Source of the DNA: Verrucomicrobiota bacterium
GTDB lineage: Bacteria; Verrucomicrobiota; Verrucomicrobiia; Limisphaerales; Pedosphaeraceae
NCBI GenBank assembly: GCA_021325145.1
Contig: JAJPHR010000097.1
Location: forward strand, 29,493-93,492
Reading direction: 5' to 3'
Length of the DNA stretch: 64,000 nt
The notes beneath the pieces were generated by a model. That model had not been told where the DNA came from and made no database searches. It saw nothing but the letters and a program-made list of their open reading frames with translations. The position numbers and the translations under genes are program-made. Shown piece after piece: positions 16,872-24,785 of this stretch (position 1 is the first letter of the stretch; the number at the start of each line of letters is the position of its first letter).

Positions 16872-18614
16872 ATGAATTGGAGCCAACTTGCCACGGTTAT
16901 CTGGCTTCGCTGGCGGTTGACCCGCAATCAGTGGTCCAAGAACCGCAGCGGCCGGGTTGCCGCGATACTCTCAATTATCGCCGTGGTGGCTGGATTGTGC
17001 ATTGCGGCCGCCGTGGGAGCGGGCGGCGTGGTGGGAGGCGCGTTGGCACTTGCGGGTGCGTCGCCGCGATTGGTGTTGGTGGTGTGGGATGCGGTGGTGG
17101 TGGGATTCCTTTTCATCTGGCTGCTGGGCGTGCTGACGGAAATCCAGCGTTCGGAAAGCATCGATCTTGCCCGTCTCCTGCATCTGCCCGTGTCGCTCAA
17201 AGGGGTTTTTGCGGTGAACTATCTCGCCTCCCACCTCGCGTTCAGCCTGATCGTCTTCCTGCCCGGAATGCTCGGGCTTTGTCTCGGGTTGCTCTGGAGC
17301 AAGGGTTGGACGATGATTCTGCTCATTCCACTGGTCTTAACTTTCATCTTTATGGTGACGGCATGGACCTATTGTGTGCGCGGGTGGCTGGTATCACTCA
17401 TGGTGAACCCGCGCCGCCGCCGGAACGTCATGGTAGGAATCGCCATGGCAGCGGTTCTCCTGGGGCAACTTCCCAATCTTTACTTCAATGTTTTCGCCCG
17501 ACGTTCGTTCCACCCGCCACATCGCGCCGGAAGCCCGCCCGAACCGTTTACCCCGCGGCGCACCGGACTCGATGCGCTTCCACCCAGCTATTTGTCCGCT
17601 CATGGGTATGTTCCTTTCTTATGGCTGCCGAACGGCGCGATGGCCTTGCAAACTGGGAATGCGTGGCCAGCCGTCTGGGGATCGCTCGGAGCATTTCTGT
17701 TGGGCGCAGCCGGGCTGGCGCGCGCCTACCGGTCCACCATCCGTTTTTATCAGGGCCAGGAAAAGGCGGTGGCGGCAAAGCCCTCCAAGTCAACTAATCC
17801 GTCGCCCGCCCGCGGCAAAAGTCTGCTCGAACGGACCGTGCCGCTGGTGTCCGAAGAAACCGGCGCTCTGGCGCTCGCCTTCTTTCGCTCCCTGAGCCGC
17901 GCTCCCGAGATCAAGATGGCGATGGTTTCCAATGTAGTCGTTCTGGTGGCTGTGGCAGTGGGCGTCTTTTCGCATGTCACCGCCGCGTCGGGCAAAGTGG
18001 CCCAACTGTTCATTGTTCCCGGGGCTGTAGCCGTCACTTTTTTTGGGCTGCTTCAGATCATATTCAATCAATTCGGATTCGAACGGGATGGTTTTCGCGC
18101 CCTCGTGTTGCTGCCGGCGAGCCGGCGTCACGTGCTGCTCGCCAAGAATCTTTCGCTCGCGCCGGTCGTCTGCTTTCTTGGATTGGCCCTGCTGGCGGGC
18201 CTTGAATTCATCGCGCGTCTGCCGCTGGTGACCATGTTGACCGGTTGCTTGCAGCTTGCCGCCATGTTCCTGGTGTTGAATATGGCGGGAAATTTCTGCT
18301 CCGTGATGGTTCCCTACCGCGTCGCCGCCGGATCAATGAAGCCTACCAAAACGTCGGCGATGACCGTACTGATGATTTTTCTCACCCACCTGCTGTTTCC
18401 GCTGCTGATGATCCCTTTTTTCCTCACACCCGCACTGGCGCTGGTCGCGGAGAATTGGATGGGCTGGTCCGCGGAACTCGTGAATGCCCTGCTCTCTTTG
18501 CTCCTGCTGACGGCGGCATTCTTCACCTACCGATGGAGTCTGGTGCAGCTGGGCAATCTGTTGGAAGATCGCGAGAAGAAGATCCTGCTGGTCGTTTCCC
18601 AGGAGGTGGAGTGA
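16872..18614 (+). CDS. ABC-2-type transporter permease
   Basis: A 580-residue polytopic membrane protein with about 12 hydrophobic helices (for example SIIAVVAGLCIAAAVGAGGVVGGALAL; NVVVLVAVAVGVF), the expected partner of the upstream ATPase. It resembles the large membrane subunits of ABC-2 exporters found in PVC bacteria; the cargo is unknown. The ATG at 16872 has AAGG spaced 4 bases upstream (CCAAGGTTTATG). A start at 16824 adds 16 residues of low quality. Confidence 0.8.
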   Translation: MNWSQLATVIWLRWRLTRNQWSKNRSGRVAAILSIIAVVAGLCIAAAVGAGGVVGGALALAGASPRLVLVVWDAVVVGFLFIWLLGVLTEIQRSESIDLARLLHLPVSLKGVFAVNYLASHLAFSLIVFLPGMLGLCLGLLWSKGWTMILLIPLVLTFIFMVTAWTYCVRGWLVSLMVNPRRRRNVMVGIAMAAVLLGQLPNLYFNVFARRSFHPPHRAGSPPEPFTPRRTGLDALPPSYLSAHGYVPFLWLPNGAMALQTGNAWPAVWGSLGAFLLGAAGLARAYRSTIRFYQGQEKAVAAKPSKSTNPSPARGKSLLERTVPLVSEETGALALAFFRSLSRAPEIKMAMVSNVVVLVAVAVGVFSHVTAASGKVAQLFIVPGAVAVTFFGLLQIIFNQFGFERDGFRALVLLPASRRHVLLAKNLSLAPVVCFLGLALLAGLEFIARLPLVTMLTGCLQLAAMFLVLNMAGNFCSVMVPYRVAAGSMKPTKTSAMTVLMIFLTHLLFPLLMIPFFLTPALALVAENWMGWSAELVNALLSLLLLTAAFFTYRWSLVQLGNLLEDREKKILLVVSQEVE

Positions 18615-18660
18615 GACAAATTTCCGCGCCGCAATTTTGTAAGCACCAAAGGCGCGACTC

Positions 18661-18719
18661 CATACCAGCCTGGGGCAACGCCTCAGGAATTCGCCTGGTA
18701 TGAGCTGGGCCTTTGGCCC
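18661..18719. terminator. Nested hairpins between convergent genes
   Basis: An outer stem CATACCAG/CTGGTATG (18661-18668 with 18695-18702) encloses an inner stem CCTGGGGC/GCCTCAGG with an AAC loop. A second perfect hairpin, GGGCC-TTT-GGCCC, follows at 18707-18719. The block lies between the convergent permease and methyltransferase genes, where a bidirectional terminator would be expected. It lacks a T-run, so it could also be a dispersed structured repeat. Confidence 0.5.
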
Positions 18720-18729
18720 GAGATACTCG

Positions 18730-19995
18730 CTACGCCGTTGCAATGCGCGGTTCGGGCAGCGGGATGATGAACTTGCCCTTGTAGCCGCGTCCCGCCAACT
18801 TGGGCATCAACTCATCCGCGATGTGCCATGAAAGCAGCATTGCGTATTCCGGTTGATCTTCGAACAAACGCGCTTCGTCGAGCACCGGGATGGTCGTGCC
18901 GGGAATGTATTTGCCGATCTTGTAGGAGCCTTTGATTTCCAGCACGCAATCCAGAATGCCGTCGTCCAGGCCGACGTAATTGATCAAGGTGCTGGCTCGC
19001 GAGGGCGCGCCCAGGCCGTAGATGCGCTGGCCCCTGGCCTTGATGTCCTTGAGGAGCGCGTAAAGGTTGAGCTTGCTCTGCACCACGTTTTTTCGGAACG
19101 CCTTGAGCTTCGCGTCGCTTAGCTCCCGGGCTTCCTCGGCGAGCGTGGCGGCCACGGAATCGCGCACGGGATACTTACCCTTGCGCGCGGAATAAACGCG
19201 AATGGAGCCGCCGTGCGTGGGGATGCGCTTGGTGTGGATAATTTCCAGCCCGTGCATTTCCAGCAGATACTTGAGCGCGGTCACCGAGTAGTAGCGCAGA
19301 TGCTCGTGATAAATGGTATCGTATTGCAGCGTCTCCACCAGGGGCAGGAGGTAATGCGACTCCGAAATGAAGATGCCGTCCTCGGCCAGCAGTTCGCCGA
19401 TGCAATCCACGATTTCGTGGATGTCCTCGATGTGGGCGAAGACATTCGTGGCGGTCACAATTTTAGCGCGCCCATGTTCGGCAACCGCCTTTTTCCCCGC
19501 GGCGCGATTGAAAAACGAAATGAGCGTGGCAATGCCGCGTTCCTGCGCGAGCTTGCCGGCGTTGGTGGGTTCGATGCCGAAGACGCGCGCGTGGGCGGTG
19601 AAATTGCTCAAAAGCGTGCCGTCGTTGGAACCAATGTCCACAACCAACTCACTCGATTTGAGCGGGTAAAGCGCGGCCACTTCGCGGGAAAGTTCGGCGA
19701 AGTTGTCGCGGAGAATTTTGGTCGTGCCGCTGGTGTAGGGATAAGTCGGCGGGAAGAGGATCGCCGGATCAACCACCAGGCCAAGCTGCACCAACTGGCA
19801 GCGGCGGCACCGCAGCACCTGGGCGGGGTAGGCAGGCTGCTCCGCTGGACGCGAGCCGATAGCCGGCATCGTGTTCACCGGCGGCAGATAGCCGATAAAA
19901 ATGATGTCCTCCAGGTCGGTTGAATCACACACCTGGCATCGTTCCACAACGACGCTGCCGTTGGTTCCTGCCGCAAGTTTCTTTTGATTTTGCAT
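18730..19995 (-). CDS. SAM-dependent sugar C-methyltransferase
   Basis: A 421-residue methyltransferase of the NovU/TylC3-like sugar C-methyltransferase family. It has an N-terminal zinc-binding CQVCDST...CRRCQLVQLG region, a SAM-binding motif I VVDIGSNDGTLL (about residues 115-126), a long central methyltransferase domain with YDTIYHEHLRYYS, and a C-terminal Rossmann-like domain (YGLGAPSRASTLINYVG). The family adds a methyl to C-3 or C-5 of NDP-keto-sugars. It is the last gene of the minus-strand sugar locus, 12 bases after the epimerase, so the product probably carries a branched or deoxy sugar. Confidence 0.88.
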   Translation of the reverse strand: MQNQKKLAAGTNGSVVVERCQVCDSTDLEDIIFIGYLPPVNTMPAIGSRPAEQPAYPAQVLRCRRCQLVQLGLVVDPAILFPPTYPYTSGTTKILRDNFAELSREVAALYPLKSSELVVDIGSNDGTLLSNFTAHARVFGIEPTNAGKLAQERGIATLISFFNRAAGKKAVAEHGRAKIVTATNVFAHIEDIHEIVDCIGELLAEDGIFISESHYLLPLVETLQYDTIYHEHLRYYSVTALKYLLEMHGLEIIHTKRIPTHGGSIRVYSARKGKYPVRDSVAATLAEEARELSDAKLKAFRKNVVQSKLNLYALLKDIKARGQRIYGLGAPSRASTLINYVGLDDGILDCVLEIKGSYKIGKYIPGTTIPVLDEARLFEDQPEYAMLLSWHIADELMPKLAGRGYKGKFIIPLPEPRIATA

Positions 19996-20007
19996 GTTAA
20001 ATTCGAT

Positions 20008-21000
20008 TTATTGCTTTGACGGTTTCAAATGAAGGTTTTGGTCATACCACGGCATCGTGGCCGCGAGACCGTCCGCGAGCGAAACGCGCGGCGCAAAGCC
20101 GAGCGCGCGCAGCTTGTTGATGTTGGGACAGCGCCGCAACGTTCCACCGGCGCGCAACTCACCCGGCACCAGCGCGATTTCGCGATGGTAAAACCTCGCC
20201 ACCGCCCTGGCAAGCGTCTCGATGGTGATCTCCTCGTCGTTGCCAATATGATAAATGCCCAGCGGCTCGCCTTTGCCAAGCACGCACATAACGCCATCGA
20301 TCATGTCGTCAATGTAGATAAAGGCGCGCGTTTCCTTGCCGGTCCCCTGGATCGGAAACGAAAGCACACCGGACGGCTGTTTGCGGTTCAACTCGGCCAG
20401 TCGCGCGGCGAATTGCGGCACCACGTGTTCCCAACCCATGTTCGGCCCATAAACATTGTGCGGGCGAAAGATGAGCACGCGCGGAATGCGATGGCGGCCG
20501 TAATTCACCGCGAGCAATTCCGAAATGATTTTTCCGCCGCCGTAGGAATAGCGCGGATTCAACACGTCAGGCACACAGAGTGGCGCGCTTTCATCCGTGG
20601 GCACCATGGGCGGCGTTTGATAAACTTCCGAACTGGAGGCCAGGACCAATTCGGGAATCCCGTGCTCAAGACACGCATCCAGCACGTTGATCATGCCCTT
20701 GACGGCCACTTCCAGAACCAGGTCGGGCTTGGTGTAGAAAAACTCCGTGCCGTTGACGTAAGCGAGGTGGCAGATGGAGTCCATGCCCTTGGCCGCCGCC
20801 GCCACTGCCGACGGGTTGCGAATGTCCCCGCACGTTATCTCGACATCATTGGCGCATTCGCCGAGCCGGCTGTTCGAGCCGCGCGAATTATCGTCCAGGA
20901 GACGGACGCGCGCGCCCGACTTGACCAGACGCTTGACCAAGGCAGAGCCGATGAAGCCCGTGCCGCCGGTGACCAGATAGGATTTGCCTTTGAAATTCAT
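20008..21000 (-). CDS. NAD-dependent epimerase/dehydratase (extended SDR)
   Basis: A 330-residue extended short-chain dehydrogenase acting on a nucleotide sugar. It has the cofactor motif TGGTGFIGS at residues 8-16, an ASSSEVYQ active-site Ser/Thr region and the catalytic Tyr-Lys pair in YSYGGGK. The C-terminal half is the sugar-nucleotide-binding domain. The ATG at 21000 sets the Rossmann strand at the N-terminus and overlaps the GT2 stop by four bases, so the two are translationally coupled; a longer frame adds 54 residues from the GT2 gene's 3' end in another frame. Confidence 0.9.
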   Translation of the reverse strand: MNFKGKSYLVTGGTGFIGSALVKRLVKSGARVRLLDDNSRGSNSRLGECANDVEITCGDIRNPSAVAAAAKGMDSICHLAYVNGTEFFYTKPDLVLEVAVKGMINVLDACLEHGIPELVLASSSEVYQTPPMVPTDESAPLCVPDVLNPRYSYGGGKIISELLAVNYGRHRIPRVLIFRPHNVYGPNMGWEHVVPQFAARLAELNRKQPSGVLSFPIQGTGKETRAFIYIDDMIDGVMCVLGKGEPLGIYHIGNDEEITIETLARAVARFYHREIALVPGELRAGGTLRRCPNINKLRALGFAPRVSLADGLAATMPWYDQNLHLKPSKQ

Positions 21001-21779
21001 TTTGCGTGGATTGTCGCGCCAGCGGCCGCTGGTTTCAATTTCACCGACGCGGGGCCGCGAAAGAGATAGGTGGTCGCGAAGGCGTAACGAAACCACTTGA
21101 GGTACTGCGGCACCCATTTCAGTACCTGGAAGCGGCTTTTGCCCGCCCGCCGCTCGAACCATCCAGCGGGAACCTCACCGATGCGCCAGCCCAACCGATG
21201 GCACTTCACGAGCAGTTCGATGCTGTAGGCGAAGCCAACAGTCGATTCAATCGGAATGGTGTCGAGCACGCGGCGCGAAAAAATTCTCAACCCGTTGCTG
21301 GGATCGCGCGTCGGAACCCGCGCCAGATAGTGCAGCACGAAAGCCGAACACCGCACCAGCGTGGCCTTCACCCAGGGACAGCCTTTCATGCAGCCGCCGG
21401 GGATGAAGCGGCTGGCGGCGACGATTTCACAACCGTTGCGAAATTTTTCCATCATGGCATCGATCTGCTGCGCATTGTAGTCGTCGTCCGCCGGATACAT
21501 CAAGACCGCCGGCGCGGTGCTGTCCTCGAACCCGGTCAGCACAGCGCCCAGTGCGCCTCTGCCCCGGTTCTTTACGAATTGAATCGTAAAACCTTCGGTC
21601 GCATAACCACGCACCACCGGCAGCGTGTTGTCTTCTTCGCGATCATAGCAGATCAGCACCCGGAACTGGGTTTTTGCGTGCCGTTTGAACGAATCCAGCA
21701 CCGGAACAATGTTCTGCCCCTCGTTGTAAACCGGGATCACAATGTCGAGTTCGGGGGCCATGGACGCAGGAGCAGTCAT
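20997..21779 (-). CDS. Family 2 glycosyltransferase
   Basis: A 260-residue GT2 enzyme of the dolichol-phosphate-mannose-synthase-like class. It has the N-terminal LDIVIPVYNEGQNI, the metal-binding region MYPADDDYN and a conserved TRDPSNGLRIFSR acceptor-side motif. No membrane segments. Starts inside the Gfo/Idh stop (ATGA overlap) and overlaps the epimerase start. It probably transfers a sugar to a lipid carrier or glycan made by the same locus. Confidence 0.88.
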   Translation of the reverse strand: MTAPASMAPELDIVIPVYNEGQNIVPVLDSFKRHAKTQFRVLICYDREEDNTLPVVRGYATEGFTIQFVKNRGRGALGAVLTGFEDSTAPAVLMYPADDDYNAQQIDAMMEKFRNGCEIVAASRFIPGGCMKGCPWVKATLVRCSAFVLHYLARVPTRDPSNGLRIFSRRVLDTIPIESTVGFAYSIELLVKCHRLGWRIGEVPAGWFERRAGKSRFQVLKWVPQYLKWFRYAFATTYLFRGPASVKLKPAAAGATIHAK

Positions 21780-22828
21780 GATTGATCCACGCCTCCCGCA
21801 ACGGTTTGCCAGCCGCCCGTCCGGTCCCCGGCGCGTGCGGCGTCGATCAGAATTTGAACCCGCAATCCGTCGCGAAGATTGGGCGAAACTTCACCGCCGG
21901 ATTCCACCGCATCCAGAAACCGGCTGACAATTCGGCTTACGGGCGATATACGACCGTCCTGACCACCCGCGTCCTGCATGACTGGAATTTCGTCGAACCG
22001 CCCGCTTTTGCGCGTGGCGACACGCAGTGTGAATCCGCGCATATAATCGGAGGTCGGATTTTCCAGCACGAGGCTCCCGGCGTCGCCATAGACTTCCAGG
22101 CGATGGCCGGGGCCAAGGAAAGCGTCCGCCGCTATCGAAGCGCTGCCTGGAAACCCGGCTTCGAATTCCAGCCACAGGTCAGCCCGCGCCTCCGCTCCGC
22201 CACTCTCGCGCGGTGTCAAACGGGCTGAAAGCCGCGCAATCGGTCCGAACAACCACTCCAGGTAATAGAAGGTGTGTGAAGCGAAGTTATTGAGCGTTCC
22301 ACCGCCGTTTTCCAGTTGAGTCTTCCATGAGTGAGTTTGTGCGCGGTAACTGTAGGTTTCCACACGCCAACTCAACACCACCTGCCGGATTTCACCGAGT
22401 GAACCCTCCTGCAGAATCCTTCTGGTCTGCTGCCAGGCATCCATTTCAGCAAACTCGAAATCGATCGCGTGCGCGGCCTTGCTGGCGCGTACTGCGGCCA
22501 GCAACTCGCGCGCCTGGCTGGCATCAAGCGCAAGCGGCTTTTCACAAAAGACATGCTTGCCCGCACGCGCCGCCGCCAGAGCCACCGTCGCCTGGATTCC
22601 CGGCGGCGTGGCGATGGCAACTGCGGAAATGTCCGGGGCGGCGGCCAGTTCATTCCCGTCGCGATACGCGCGTGGGATGTTCAACGCCTGCGCGACCTGT
22701 TGAGCACGGTCGAACCGGCTCGCGCAGATGCCGGCGATCATGCACCGCGCATCGGACCGAAACGCCGGCACCAGCACTTGCTGGCCGAATCCGATGCCGA
22801 CAACACCGATGGAGATGGGTTTGCGCAT
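21776..22828 (-). CDS. Gfo/Idh/MocA family oxidoreductase (sugar locus)
   Basis: A 350-residue NAD(P)-dependent dehydrogenase without a signal peptide. It has a Rossmann motif GVVGIGFGQQV (residues 8-18), the classical CEKPLALD motif at about 92-99 and the substrate-binding C-terminal half. It likely oxidises a nucleotide sugar or its 3-keto form in the same pathway as its neighbours. Overlaps the GT2 gene (ATGA) and follows the nucleotide-sugar dehydrogenase by 27 bases. Confidence 0.9.
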   Translation of the reverse strand: MRKPISIGVVGIGFGQQVLVPAFRSDARCMIAGICASRFDRAQQVAQALNIPRAYRDGNELAAAPDISAVAIATPPGIQATVALAAARAGKHVFCEKPLALDASQARELLAAVRASKAAHAIDFEFAEMDAWQQTRRILQEGSLGEIRQVVLSWRVETYSYRAQTHSWKTQLENGGGTLNNFASHTFYYLEWLFGPIARLSARLTPRESGGAEARADLWLEFEAGFPGSASIAADAFLGPGHRLEVYGDAGSLVLENPTSDYMRGFTLRVATRKSGRFDEIPVMQDAGGQDGRISPVSRIVSRFLDAVESGGEVSPNLRDGLRVQILIDAARAGDRTGGWQTVAGGVDQS

Positions 22829-22855
22829 GAAGCTGAAGATCGCAAGCGTGCCGGC

Positions 22856-24064
22856 TTATTTCCGATAAAAATTCCAGATGTCGTAAACCGGTTTGCCCTT
22901 CAAATCCGCGCCCGCATAAGCCGAGTGCGGTGTGCACAGCACCAGGAGATCGCTGCGTTCAACCACCTGGCTGAATGGCAACAAGTCTTCGTCGTCGTTC
23001 ACCAAGGGGTCCGTGGTGAGCACTTGCCGCGCATGCACCGTGAGCAACCGCTTGAGCTTGTAGCTGAGAGAAGCCCGGGCATCGTCGCTGTTCGGCTTGA
23101 AGGCCATGCCAAGCAGGCCGACCGTCATTTCTTGCAACGGATATTTCGCGCGCAACTGCGAAATGATAAAAGCCGGCATGCCTTCGTTGACTTGCACTGC
23201 GGAGACCGCCAGATCGAACTGGTTATTGCAGTGGGCAACCAGTTGCAGCGTGTCTTTGTACAAACACGGCCCCGCGGCGAAGCCCGCGCCCGGCAGATCG
23301 CGCATGCGCGGATAATCCTGCATCAGGCCCTCGCGAATGCGCGCGTAACTCAACCCGGCGGCGGTGGACATCATGTAAAACTGGTTGGCCACGGCGAACT
23401 GGAAGTAGCGGTAGGCATTGCAAAACAGCTTGGCGAACTCCGCCTCCATCGGCTTCATGCGCACGATTTTGGTGGCCACCTTCGAGAAAAATTTCGCCGC
23501 AGATTCTTCCGCTTCCGGAGTCGTGCCGCTGATCATCTGGACGAGCGATTGGATCTCCTTGATGGCCTGCCCTTGCACGACCCGTTCGGGGCAAAACGCA
23601 ACCAGGGTTTTCCGGCCGCGGTTGCGCAGATACTGGTGCAGGAAATCCGTTGCGCCCGGAAATACCGTCGAACGCAGTATAAGGGTCTGGTCGTCCGACA
23701 AGTGCGGCAGCAAGGCGTCCATGCAGTCTGTCAGCGCCCGCACGACGGGATTCTGAAACTCATCGAGCGGCGTGCCGATGGTGATGACGATGTAGGACAC
23801 GCCGCGGATATGGGAAACGTCATCGGTGAACCCGAGCATGTCCTCGGCCAGCGCTTCTTTCAACAGCGGTTCGCCGCCTTCCTCGATGAACGGCATGTGG
23901 CCCTTCGCCAGCGTCTCCATCGCGCCTTTGTTGAGGTCATAAATGAGCGTGCGATAGCCCCGCTTGGCGAGCACGACGGCCAGTGGCGTGCCGATATGGC
24001 CCGCTCCACCGACCACGCAAGCGTCGAACTTCTTTCCAGTATGAGGAGTCATGGTTTTCTGCAT
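22856..24064 (-). CDS. Nucleotide-sugar dehydrogenase (UDP-glucose/GDP-mannose DH family)
   Basis: A 402-residue NAD-dependent four-electron dehydrogenase. It has the cofactor motif VVGGAGHIGTPLA at the N-terminus, the strand ending VITIGTPLDE, the catalytic Cys267 in GPCLYKD, and a C-terminal UDP-binding domain with GLLGMAFKPNSDDARAS. It makes a uronic acid such as UDP-glucuronate or a UDP-N-acetylhexosaminuronate; sequence closest by eye to the WecC-like branch, but the exact sugar is not certain. It lies 29 bases after the NUDIX gene. Confidence 0.88.
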   Translation of the reverse strand: MQKTMTPHTGKKFDACVVGGAGHIGTPLAVVLAKRGYRTLIYDLNKGAMETLAKGHMPFIEEGGEPLLKEALAEDMLGFTDDVSHIRGVSYIVITIGTPLDEFQNPVVRALTDCMDALLPHLSDDQTLILRSTVFPGATDFLHQYLRNRGRKTLVAFCPERVVQGQAIKEIQSLVQMISGTTPEAEESAAKFFSKVATKIVRMKPMEAEFAKLFCNAYRYFQFAVANQFYMMSTAAGLSYARIREGLMQDYPRMRDLPGAGFAAGPCLYKDTLQLVAHCNNQFDLAVSAVQVNEGMPAFIISQLRAKYPLQEMTVGLLGMAFKPNSDDARASLSYKLKRLLTVHARQVLTTDPLVNDDEDLLPFSQVVERSDLLVLCTPHSAYAGADLKGKPVYDIWNFYRK

Positions 24065-24093
24065 ATTGCAAATAGAACGGAGGCGTTCCGGAG

Positions 24094-24621
24094 TTATAAG
24101 ACGAGCCGCCCCTGAAGCACAGCGGCAAACAATGCCGCGTGGTTGAGTGCGCTGTCAAAATCCTTTTCGGCGACGAGTTTGCGCACGGTGCCCGGATAAA
24201 GCACAAAATCGATTCCCGCTTCCACCCGGTGCTCCGGTTGGGACGATGGGCGGGCGTTGCCGGCGAAAAACACCCACATCCGGTTGCTGAATCGCCCGGT
24301 GTCCGGCGAAAGATGCGTCAGGAACTCGATCTTGTCGGCCACATAGCCGGTTTCTTCGAGCAGTTCCTTCCGCGCCGATTCCTCGGGCGTTTCGCCCGGA
24401 TCGACATGCCCACTGGGAATTTCCAGCGTGATCCCATCCACCGCCGGCCGCAACTGCCGCACCAGCAGGAAGTTTCCTTTGGCATCCACAGCCACGACGG
24501 CCACATAGTCGTGGGCCCGGATGGAGTAATGCGGTTCGGCAAAGGACGGCGGACGCTTGGCCACGAGTTCAAACCACTTCGTGGACAAGACGACTTCCTC
24601 TGCGGCAATGTCTTGAGCCAT
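24094..24621 (-). CDS. NUDIX hydrolase, ADP-ribose pyrophosphatase type
   Basis: A 175-residue hydrolase with a complete Nudix box: GHVDPGETPEESARKE followed by LLEETGY, giving the GX5EX7REUXEEXGU pattern. Upstream residues VAVVAVDAKGNFLLVRQLR and the spacing match ADP-ribose or nucleotide-sugar pyrophosphatases. In this operon it may trim surplus NDP-sugars. It is the first of a six-gene minus-strand block with short gaps or overlaps. Confidence 0.9.
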   Translation of the reverse strand: MAQDIAAEEVVLSTKWFELVAKRPPSFAEPHYSIRAHDYVAVVAVDAKGNFLLVRQLRPAVDGITLEIPSGHVDPGETPEESARKELLEETGYVADKIEFLTHLSPDTGRFSNRMWVFFAGNARPSSQPEHRVEAGIDFVLYPGTVRKLVAEKDFDSALNHAALFAAVLQGRLVL

Positions 24622-24785
24622 AGGTTGTGCGCCGGCACTTCAGAGGGCACGGTGCATCCTGCAAACTTATGTCGGCTCGCGCGCGAGTGTAAAGGGCAAA
24701 AGCCCGAAAACAGGGTGCAAAGCCGGGCAGATATGAGGAAAAGAATGGGACGATTTGGACCCGCACTGAACTCGCAGCGGATTCA

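Noticed and set aside
22469..24115. 548-codon plus-strand frame across the Gfo/Idh and nucleotide-sugar dehydrogenase genes
   Set aside because: It spans two real minus-strand genes and their gap, with no recognisable domain.
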